A program made the translations under genes and the position numbers. The notes under the pieces are model-generated. The model saw nothing but the letters and a program-made list of their open reading frames with translations, did not search any database and had not been told where the DNA came from. DNA of 64,000 nt, from NCBI RefSeq assembly GCF_037975245.1, contig NC_092580.1, positions 28,611,501-28,675,500 of the forward strand, written 5' to 3'. Every line of letters begins with the position of its first letter. The stretch's first letter is position 1. Positions 39,901-51,900 of this stretch are shown piece after piece. Source of the stretch: Apostichopus japonicus. Lineage: Eukaryota; Echinodermata; Holothuroidea; Aspidochirotida; Stichopodidae.

Positions 39901-42900
39901 TCTGCAAATTTTGAAAATTTGTATTTGTCAATGATTATTATTGCACTTTTTGAACCAAACACTGCACACTTTCACCTTTACCTTTACCTTTCACCTTTAC
40001 ATAAAACCTTTACTTTAGTTAAGACCTTCACTTTGCCTAGGACCATTACTTTATCCAAGAACTTTACTTTACCTAAGACCTATACTTTACCTAAAACCTT
40101 TACCTTTAGTTTACCAAAAACCTATAATTTATTTAAGACCTTCACTTTATCTAGGACCATTACTTTACCTAAGACCTTTACTTTACCTAAACCCTGTACC
40201 TTCAGTTTACCTAAAACCCGTACTTTACCTAAAACCTGTACTTTACCTAAAACCTGTACTTTACCTAAAGCCCTGCTGAATGTGATTCTTTAACATGATA
40301 GTTGTTCCAACAAGCAGGTTTATGTTGTTTATACACAATGAGAGCTTGGGTATCCTCTTCATGCTTACCAAAAGCACATCAATTCATCAAACTCTCTGAC
40401 AACAAACATCAGGCCTAATTTTTCAATACATAAAACAACAACTTATTTCTGCTCTGCTGCATAAAATAAGTTTCTGTTGTTTATAGAGAGAGTTCAACTT
40501 ACCAAACAAGAGTATGAATCGTTCAATCTGTGATCCAACGTTAATTCCTGTAAAATGTCAAATAATGCTGAATGGTCAAAACCAGATGGGTCACTATGGA
40601 TAAATTCATCCATCCCGTGTTTTCTAGCTCGGTCAGCATCTACATCGATGAGAAATGAGAAGAGGAAGAAAACCGACTGAAACAGGAGCATCTCTTAAGC
40701 AATGCTCACAGACAGCCTGACATTTCCTGACATGTGAGGCACAGAATGCAAAACTGTAGTAGATGAAGGTAGGATCTATCATGGTTCCTCTCTCTGCCCT
40801 ATCTAAGAGATCTTTTAGATAGCTCAGGTGTCTATGGCAACATCTCACTCCCTGACCTAACACAATACTCGTCCATCACAAAGATCTGACCAGGACTGAA
40901 ACGACCCTGGGGTGAAGGTTTTAAGGACAAGAAATGTGGATGCCTAGATTTGGTCAGTTGCAAGGGCCTCCTCTTCCATTAACTAGTGGTGCATTATTGT
41001 TATTTAAGGTGAAAACAGCTTTGGGCATGGGGGAAGAGGGAATTGGGTTGGCTGTTAGGGCATCATCTTCTTGCCATATTGGCATGAAAACCTGGGCATG
41101 GGAGAGTTTGACTAAAGGGTAAATGTGGTCTACATTTCTTTGATATAGATATCACTTCTGTTCAATGACAATGGCATAAAACTCCATCTTGAAAGATCTG
41201 CAGGGTATTTGTCTACCAACCTGGTTGTACAAGATAACATCATAAGTAAAAGAACAAGCAGAATTCTCCTTTGTATTACCAGCATGAATATAAGTACTAA
41301 ATCTTACACTAGTATCTATTCTACATTTTCAAAATTTCCTCCAGTATGAGCACGAGCAGTCTGGGTATTAAACAGACTCACTACAAGCCTGTCTGTTATC
41401 CACATGCCAAACCTATGTATTGTAAATACACATCAACATCAAAACAGAATCACTACAAGCCTGTCTGTTATCTACATGCCAAACCTATGTATTGAAAATA
41501 CACATCAACATTAAAACAGAATCACTACAAGCCTGTCTGTTATCCACATGCCAAACCTATGTATTGAAAATACACATCAACATCAAAACAGACTCACTAC
41601 AAGCCTGTCTGTTATCCACATGCCAAACCTATGTATTGAAAATACACATCAACATTAAAACAGACTCACTACAAGCCTGTCTGTTATCCACATGCCAAAC
41701 CTATGTATTGAAAATACACATCAACATTAAAACAGACTCACTACAAGCCTGTCTGTTATCCACATGCCAAACCTATGTATTGAAAATACACATCAACATC
41801 AAAACAGACTCACTACAAGCCTGTCTGTTATCCACATGCCAAACCTATGTATTGAAAATACACATCAACATTAAAACAGACTCACTACAAGCCTGTCTGT
41901 TATCCACATGCCAAACCTATGTATTGAAAATACACATCAACATTAAAACAGACTCACTACAAGCCTGTCTGTTATCCACATGCCAAACCTATGTATTGAA
42001 AATACACATCAACATTAAAACAGACTCACTACAAGCCTGTCTGTTATCCACATGCCAAACCTATGTATTGAAAATACACATCAACATTAAAACAGACTCA
42101 CTACAAGCCTGTCTGTTATCTACATGCCAAACCTATGTATTGAAAATACACATCAACATTAAAACAGACTCACTACAAGCCTGTCTGTTATCCACATGCC
42201 AAACCTTTGTATTGAAAATACACATCAACATTAAAACAGACTCACTACAAGCCTGTCTGTTATCCATATGCCAAACCTATGTATTGAAAATACACATCAA
42301 CATTAACAGAAGAAAACGAAAAGCAAAGCAAAAAATTACTGACAAAGGTTACAGCAGCATTCAAAACTCCACAATAATAGCAGACCTCATTTCCCTACCC
42401 CTCTTCCAGCCTCCCTCCCCACCCCTCATCCCAGGTGATATAAAGTAAGTCCTTACCTCCTTGGAGTCTGGAGATGATGGCGTTGGATCCTTTACCGCCA
42501 GCTAGCTGTGTAGGAGGCACTGGTTTGTGAGACTGACCTGTGGCTCGGTAGATGGCCTGGACCCACAGCTGTCTGTCCACTTCCTCGTCACATGCAAAGA
42601 CCACACTATCGCCCTCCTTGACCGCACTGAAGAAGAAACGACCCCCTTGAGACTCCAACTCTGTGGATGAATCATCATAAATTTTATCAAAAAATTGCTC
42701 ATATAGTCATGATCACATATCTCCAGTGCTTCAATCACTCCATTGGCTTCCAGTAAAACAACGGTCAATTTATAAGCTTCTCCTCTTAATGTACAAATCA
42801 CAACACTCCCTTGCCCCTGGTTACATTACAAATTTAATTCCTCAGTATCATCCTCAACGCCAACTTCGCTCGTCTACAAAGTGTCTTCTTGCCACCAACC

Positions 42901-45900
42901 ATACCCCAAACACAAAGTTTTATGGAGAAAGAGCCTTCATCTCTGCTGCACCTCATCTCTGGAACAATCTACCATCTTCAATTCGTAATGCACCATCGGT
43001 TGACTGTTTTAAGCGTCTCTTAAAGACTCATTTATTCCAAAATTTACAGTGATTTGACTTGCATATTTGTGTACTTGTTTAAGCGCTTTGAGGCCTTTGC
43101 ATAAAGCGCTCTATAAATATTTGCTTATTATTATTATTATTATTATTATAACTCTGGATAAATTTCAAAGGACAAAAGAAGACCCTTATCGGTCAATTTT
43201 TGAAAGCACTTGCTTATTAAAATACATGCATTTCAAAAAAACTTTGATTTCTGTGATATACTTTCCCCTTCCAAATGTTTAGTTGTAAACAACAGAACTG
43301 GGTACAACCTTCAGACATGTGGTATGGAAGGTCTATTTGCTTTTGATTGTCACCCTTACTTAATTCAGTGCAGGTGACGAAGTATTTAACAGTAAATTTA
43401 AAGATATTTGCAAAGCTTGGGACTGAGTAATCTAAAACCACGATTGGGCTTAAGGATGATCTCAGAATAGCTACCAGTGATGCTTGAGGAGGGAGAGGGC
43501 AAGGGGAGGGAGAGGGCAGGGGGAGAGGGCAGGGGGAGGGAGAGGGAGGGAGGGGATGGTACTGAAAAGATGTTAAGGACAGAGAAAGTGTTCTTTCCTT
43601 TTGTAGATGGATGCATAAAGGTTGAATACCCAACTACTGTACCTATCTGATCAAAATAATCCTATGTGTTACAGGAAGTGCATTTGCCCATCTAGAGGTG
43701 AGGGTATTTATTTGTTATACATGTATTTTTTATTCAAACCATTTTCATAGGATTATTCATTCTTACCAAGCACTGCATCGGTATAATCAACTGTGTAGCC
43801 ATCCAACTGTAACATCTCGTTAGGGTCGGCCTTCTTATCCCTATAACTGCACATAGCGAATGTGTACTGGCTGACCTAAGGTTAAAAACAGAAGAGCAAA
43901 GATCAAACAGAGCAGTAAATTAATTAGAACAATGATGGCTCTTAATTGGACCTTTCATTATGATATCTGTACTTTAGCAAGAGTGTACTGAGTGACCAGG
44001 GCAATTCCCAATGGAGTTAAACCAACCCTGAGGTCAGTAAAACAGTAAATCAAGGATAGCAACATAACAGTTCATTGGTGTCTGCCTTCTTATCACAATA
44101 ATTACATATGATGGCAAGTGTTTTTGATGCGCTGAAGTCAAGAAAACTTGTGAAAACAAGAAAGAGTTATATGCAAATTAAAGCAAGCCTTGATGGTCTA
44201 ATATCACAGCTTAAGCAGGTGTTGTCAATAACTTTTGGCTATTAAAGGTATTGCCCCCAAATACGCTAGGAAGTCCGATAATGGTCACCTACACTCAAAC
44301 TTCAACAAGTATTTCACTGCTACTCTTTTTTCATCTTTATTGTCTTTTATATCTGAGAATAACTTGGAGGACCAGAGCCTCTTTAAGAAAGTACTTTTGG
44401 AAAACATCAGTATTAATTTTCAACATGCTAAAATTCGGGGTGATAGCTGATGGCCTTTTCAAGATCCAAGTGGCGTAGTATCTGTTCCTTTCTGGTATAC
44501 ACAGCACCCAGTGTAGATTGCTCCTCTACATACAACCAAGATCATGTGTAGTATCTATACCCTTGCGGAAGGGACTCATGATACACATTTGACGTAACGT
44601 CGTCACCATCACATGGTTACGGACTGACTGTAAGTGGACTGTTGTTGAGTGGTGGACGAATTGTTTAATTTCTTTTACATTAGATGACTATATCTACTTA
44701 GATATGGAAACCGATGAGTTATGGTAAAATTCGCTCTGTGTAATTCAGTGTAAATCCTGACGATAAACTTTGACATGGTTCTGGTAATTATAAATTAACA
44801 AAAGGACCTACCTGTACTAAAACAAAGAATCTTTTCTTCCATTTCTTCCAAACTGTCTTTCCTAAGCAATACATCCATCTAAAGATAGGAACGAAAAAAA
44901 AAAAAATAAATAAAGATAAAGTTGAGAGTAACAGTGCATTGCATGACTGATATAGTTTTCCTGTATCTTCCAGACAAAGCAATTAATTCTGGCTGATAAT
45001 GACATTACCACATTATCTTTATTGCAAATTAACTCAGAATACAGAACATTAATGTGATCCATGCATCCACACACACAGATACATATGCTCACACACACAA
45101 ACACACGCACGCATACATACGTATACATGCAAACGCACGCATACATACTGTACATACACCTAAAAAGCACTATACATCTTTTGTAATATTGACTACTAAA
45201 CATGATAAATAATAAGGTTGAATATGAAAATGGGTCTATTTCCTATCCAGTTAAAATTGATCTGGCATGAAAAAATGTGCCTCTAGCTGGTAAAATTTGC
45301 CTATTCATGTGACTTAATTGGAATGGAATTCTGGTTGAGTTTTAAACAAAATACCACCACCAAAGGAAGGTTTGTGAAAATACCATAAGTGTAATGCCAT
45401 ACCACCTCTCTCAATTTGAGCTCCAAATTATTTCAGGGCAGTAGAGGGAAACCTACTACCTGTTTAACATAAAGACATATCTGGGAATGGTATATGAAAT
45501 CAGTTGAACTCAATATTTCTAGTAAATATGTTAATTCTGTTTGTCCTATGAGAAGGCTGTTTAAGCTTCACATGCTTTCAATGGGAATTCAATCTGCATA
45601 CCATTAATTTCTCATGACGGACTCTTTGTGCATAAAACCTGCTTCATCTTATTCAAGGTTTTTTCAAAAATGGTTTAAGCAAATGGAGCAGTTTACCACC
45701 ATTTACAGGAGGTTTCTTAAATGCATCTGGTAAATTTTCAATACTACTGAATACCAAAATTCCATTAAAAACAAATATGAATAAAATGCTTCTCATGAGC
45801 ACAACTTGTCAAATTGCATTTTTCAATGAGAAAGAAACGAGTGGAATTTTTTTGAAAGTTTCCAGCCTGCATTGTTTCCATGGGGTTTAAACTGCTTTCA

Positions 45901-48900
45901 AAAAGTGTTTGGGTTACAAAACTTACCAAAATTGAATGGAATCATTTGTTTGAAAAATTTGTAGAAAAATATTTAGACATTGTATGTTTAAAGGTTTGTT
46001 CTAAAATTTTGGGGGAAATTATTAACAAGCAAATGCAAGAAGCTACCTTAGAGAAAGATCATTGGGTTTGATCATGTTCCACCTTGAATCCTAATTGCAA
46101 CATATTTCTCATGAGATTAGCTCATCTTATATCGATGTGATCATTCCAGCAATTTATCGTAACTCTCGTTTCATACAAAAAGTACATCTCAGACGATACT
46201 AAAGCCTTATTACTAATTAACAATAATACTTTAATCCTAAATCTTATATATAGTATATAAGTAGGCAAATCTGCCATGAACAATGTTGAAATGTGCTTTC
46301 AAAATAAAGATGTTTTAAAAAGAGGAAACTTTGCAGACATTTCATGTACTTATGACACTCATGCTAGAATGAAAGGTAAAGTTTTTTTTTTCTCTTGCTG
46401 ATGGGTAGAGCTACTTCCTTCCAGACTATGCAGGCTTCTAAGAAAAACATTTCACTCTGGAAATGAATACAGCGGATTCCGTATGCAATCACTAAATGGT
46501 CTGAAAGCGAAAAGCTGGATGCCTCAAGGTATAAACTTGAAGGTCATAAAATTCATTAAAATATCATTGAATCAGTTAAAGAAGTGCCTGAGGTGTGGAG
46601 GTAGAAAAACTCTCTGCTGTACCACGTTCTCCATAAAATATCTGAGTAAATGTAGTAGGAGATACAGCCGAGCGGAAAATCATTTCTCGTGCCTGAGGGT
46701 GTGTTGTGTTTAATTAAATCTATGAATTCCTCTAGCTATTTAACTCTCTCTTTCTCCTTCCTTTCTCCTCTTTCTGTCTCCCCATACCTATATATAAAAT
46801 ACAGATATCTATAAAAACAAATTCTTTACAGAAAATTCCAAATTGTTAACAGGCAAATGGCATTTTCTAAACTTAATCCCCTTAGATGTATCTATATTAA
46901 AATTTCGAAAGATTGGAAAATTTATCAAGATATAAAATTTAAAAAAAGTCTTTTAATCTTGGACAATGTTACGGGGGGGGGGGGGGGGGGGGGATGAAAG
47001 CTGACATTTTCACTTCATGAAAAATCTACCAAAAAAAAAAAAAATCAGTTTCATGCAGAGGTATAAATTCATGTCTAAATTTGTAACGACCATAAACGTA
47101 TTATACGCATGGCCATATTTGAAAATTGGGTTTAACTGGAGAGAGGAGAAGGAATAAAAACACTAGAGTTGATGGAGAATGCTTATCTGCAGTAGTTTGA
47201 AACACTTGATGAAGCAACTTGTATTATTAATCTCACCATGTATTATCAATGAGTGTTTCATATTCCATCCTTTATTCTGTTGGCCAGCTTTCTTTACAAT
47301 CTACCTCACAAAACGATTACTGAGTTTCTCAATTACTCACCCGCAGTGTTTCATATTTTGTGGTTTGTCCATTCTGATGGCTAACTTAATTTTGATGGTG
47401 TCCTGGCATTGCTTTGGGGTAGACATCTTGTGCCAGTCTGGTGTCTTAGGGCTGTTTGGGGTTGGTTTTATCAACACCTAAGTGTTAACAAGAGGATGGT
47501 GAAAAAATGTGAAACAAAGAAACAAAAAGATGCAACAAAAGAAAGAAAGAAAGTGCAAGCCCAAATTTCTGTTTTCAGCATTTTACGACCCTCTCCAAAA
47601 TTGTTCGTGATATTCATCACCCTCTGTGCGCCGACTGCAAAACAAATGACTCGATTTGTTTGATTGGATATTTTAGGACTCGGAAGAAAACAAATGAATT
47701 ATCCTTGCTGTATTTCTGCAGTATTTCTTTTCATATGGTTTTGTTTGGGTTGTACTGAAAATATTAAGCATTTATTAAGTTTTAATCACTTCGTGATCAT
47801 AATATTAATTAAAAGCTTTAATCAATACTCGATGGCTTCAAAGCATTTTACAAGAACTACAAAATATATATAAAGGAAACAAACAGTAACAAGAAATATA
47901 AGATGAAGATCCAATAACAGCTGTATTGATAGCTACTTCACTTTCTTTGGTGAGCTTTATAATACTAAGATAGCATCACGTACCTGCATCAAAGTTTCAT
48001 CAGAGATTCAAATTTTATTTAAAGGTGGACCTTTCCTTCGCTTATCCAAATTTATTTTTGTTTTTATTCCTCATAGTTGAACAAATATTGAACACTGAAT
48101 TCTTTCCTGATGAATATTAATATTGTCAAAATGTTAAGTTATATAATTTTCCATATAAATGTAAAAGTGTAAATAATGTAAATAGCCAGGAGAATCACTG
48201 CTACACATTTGGGGACTATTTTCTACTAGCTGAACTGAACAGGCTGAGAATCGATCTATTTGTTAAAACTTGGTAATCGACTGATTCATAGGAGTACGTT
48301 ATAAGCTATAAACAGAGGAACTTTAATATTGCAGCAGTGATGAAGGATTTTGTACTTTGCTATTAGAAATACCAGTAGATTCTTGAATAATACTAAAATG
48401 TGATTGAAAAGATCAACAAACAGTTGCAGAGATTCTATATAATTGATAAACATACCTTCCCAAGCACTGTGTCATCGATGCTGAGGACACCAGTATTCTC
48501 TGTAAATAATTTCACTTTAACAACAGGGAGTGGGTGGGTGGTTGTGAAGTCCCCCTGGGTGTCCCACCTGTAAAATTGAAACAAAATACATCGGTTGCAT
48601 AAAACTTGAGTATTGACGTTGAGTTCATATTAATAGCTAGTGAGATCATTTATACCATAAACAGGACATAACTTGAATAAACTTTAATTTATCAAAACGT
48701 TTTGAGTTGATAAACTAAAAGAAAGCTGGCAAAATTCTTCGCCAAATGAATGACGAGGAAATTGCCTCACATCTAAAAAAACATCATCGTGTTCTCCAAG
48801 TTGGTTATATATTCCTAGATGTTTTATTCACCCAGACCCACAGCTAGATACAGCAAACTGTATGACAGATTGTGAAAGATTTCTGTTCATCTGTGCAATC

Positions 48901-51900
48901 AGCCAGTAAATCCAAATAAATTCGGAATAAAAAAACGTAATACCTATATCAATACTGAAATCCCACTACTTGCTTTCTTTGGCCTTTCTTGTTGCATCTC
49001 CTTGTGTCTGGACTAACAAACATCGGAATTAACCCTTTCTGGACCAAACTTGGGGGGGGGGGGGGGAAACACAAGTCTTTAATATCTGCCCAGGTACTAT
49101 TGTAACAAACTGACAAGACATAAATGTGTTCTTATATTTCAATGCCACAAGGCATCCACGACCAGCTAATTGAAAGCTGTTAGACATGACAAGAGTATGC
49201 CTTTCATGGCACTGCTCATTGTAACTATGGGTACTTTTACACTAGATCTTTATCTGATCTCAGGATCAGACCCTGAGCAAGAGATCAAGCTTGCAGTGTA
49301 AATGCTCTAGGATCAACAGTCTTGTCTCTGCTAAAACAATTTCAAATCTTCTAATTCTTTCTCTTTCTGTGTTGCATGCATTATTTCTGTTCTTGTGTGG
49401 ACTAAGATTAATATCAACATTCCAAGCCTTTGAAAGTCCATCTTGATGTTGGGGCCGAGATGTAGAATGCTTAGGTTAGGCCTAGTTTACTTCTGCAGTT
49501 AACCACAGTACATGTAACGTGCTGATTCGATTGTAGGTCCTATACAATGCAACATGACAGTCTGTATGATGATAACACAACCTACATCAATATGTGTTTT
49601 TGGTTACATTCGTTCAGCATCAGTAAAGTTTGATACATTCAGTGCACAATACCTCTGGAGGCAGCACAGGGAGGAACAGAGTACGAGCTAAGTGTAAATG
49701 CGCCCGGATCAACACTCTCCTGGTAAGATCAGGGCAACAGATCTGGGTCTAATGTAAAAGCACCCTGCAACCAACCCTTTAGCGTATACAATTCTTGCAC
49801 AATCCTGACATTATGGAACTTCCTGATCAGAACGTAATGAAATATTTATATGATTACGAGATGGATGCATGTGATGAGGCCTTAAATTTATCGCTGGTTA
49901 TATAGCTAAAAATAATCCTTGAAGAGGTCTATGATTATGAGTTTTTGGCAAGATATTACATCGCTGAAACTTTAATTACTTCCGAAAATGAGGGTCATGA
50001 TCAGTCGATGTAGCCTTGAGGCAAAATGATGATGCAACGGATAGAGAGATGTTACAAAATATCCGGATTTTTAAATGGCTATAGAACTTTCAGATCTGTC
50101 ATCTGTAAATAAAACCATAGTAACGACTATATCAACGATAAAACAAGAGCAGACTGAGGACTAGCCTGACTTTCAGAGAGGGAGAGAGAGGTATATTAAA
50201 GATGACAAAGAAGAAAGTTTAGCTAGTTTAATACATCAATGAAAACAGGCGCCAATTAACTGACTGCATGGATGGCTAATTATCCCTACCGCTTGCCGTA
50301 ATGCCCTTAAAACCATCCTGTTTAATACCCACAGCAACAATCGCCACTTTGATCAAGTTCCTGTTGGTGCCCCTATAGCTATTGCAGTCAGGGCTCAAAC
50401 TTGTCAGCAAGTGTACTGTATGCCAGCAAAAAAACTTATAAGCATCTGCATGAAGGGTAAAGATCTAGACAAATCCGGTTTTATGATCAATCTCAAAGAA
50501 TCGTTCCTATTTTCTATCATTTTCTGTTTTTTTTTCACTTACTTTGGAATAGAATAAATTAAGTTGATGCTCTTTCATATATATATATTTTTTTTAAGTT
50601 TGCCATGGTGCCCTTTCGAAAGTTGAGAAAAATTGCAGTCACTGGTGGCCTGCTAATTCAATAAAAATCCAAGGCAACTTCTAAACTTGCCCTAAAAAGT
50701 TGCGTTGCCCCTCTAAATCCTTTAATTTGAGCCCTGAATGGGAATAAAAATGTATTACAAGAATAAATTTGAACACACAGAGGACTAATAGCTTGAATAA
50801 AGGTCAATAAACTATGTCTGCAGAACAGAACTTTTTGTCTGATTTAGAGAGAGGTGTATAAGAAGACATGAAGAAATCATACTAGCTAGTTTTATATATC
50901 CATGGTAATAACAGTGTGAACACCACTGATATTGCCAGCTGTTAATTTAAGCTGAAGCAGTAAATTCCTTTCGTTGGGGGATAGCAATGTTGGAAAACAC
51001 TTGGATTTAAATCCATTTGCAGACAATATATCAATTGTACAACTATCTTAACTGTCTGTCTGTGTCTCCTAGTGTGTTCTTAGTTTATTTTCGTTTCAGT
51101 TTGTCCTATCAGATCGAAAAGTAAGGCCCTCTAACTTTACCATGTTACAATTTTTAGAAAGATTTGAAGTTTGACAAAGTACCTCAGAACAGGGAGTTGC
51201 TATCTAATAGTGCATCCTTGTACAGCTAGGCTGTTATCATATCTAACTTCCCAATGCTACCTACTAGTGCATCCACATACAGCTAGGCTGCTATCATATT
51301 TGACCTCCCAATGCTATCTAATGGTGCATCCAAGTACAGCTGCTATCATATCTGACCTCCCAATGCTATCTAATAGTGCATGCACATACAGCTAGGCTTC
51401 TATCATATCTGACCTACTAATGCTGTCTAATAGTGCATCCACGTACAGCTAGGCTGCTATCATATCTAACCTCCCAATGCTATCTAATAGTGCATCCACG
51501 TACAGCTAGGCTGATATTATATTTGACCTCCCAATGCTATCTAATAGTGCATCCAAGTACAGCTGCTATCATATCTGACCTCCCAATGCTATCTAATAGT
51601 GCATGCACATACAGCTAGGCTTCTATCATATCTGACCTACTAATGCTGTCTAATAGTGCATCCACGTACAGCTAGGCTGCTATCATATCTAACCTCCCAA
51701 TGCTATCTAATAGTGCATCCACGTACAGCTAGGCTGATATTATATTTGACTTCCCAATGCTATCTAATAGTGTATTCACGTACAGCTCATTGAAGCTTTC
51801 ACATCTTCTAGTTACCCTCTACAATACCCAGCCATCATGGAATTCCATAATTAAAGACTTGTTTCAAGATCTGATGATATAAAACTTTGTTAGGAAGGTA

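Noticed and set aside
39850-40293. 147-residue frame with LPKT repeats
   Set aside because: Created by the degenerate 18-bp minisatellite. LPKT resembles a sortase motif only by coincidence in a eukaryotic intron.
41492-42448. 318-residue repetitive plus-strand frame
   Set aside because: It is produced by the 72-bp VNTR, whose period is divisible by three. It sits antisense in a CADPS intron and has no recognisable domain.
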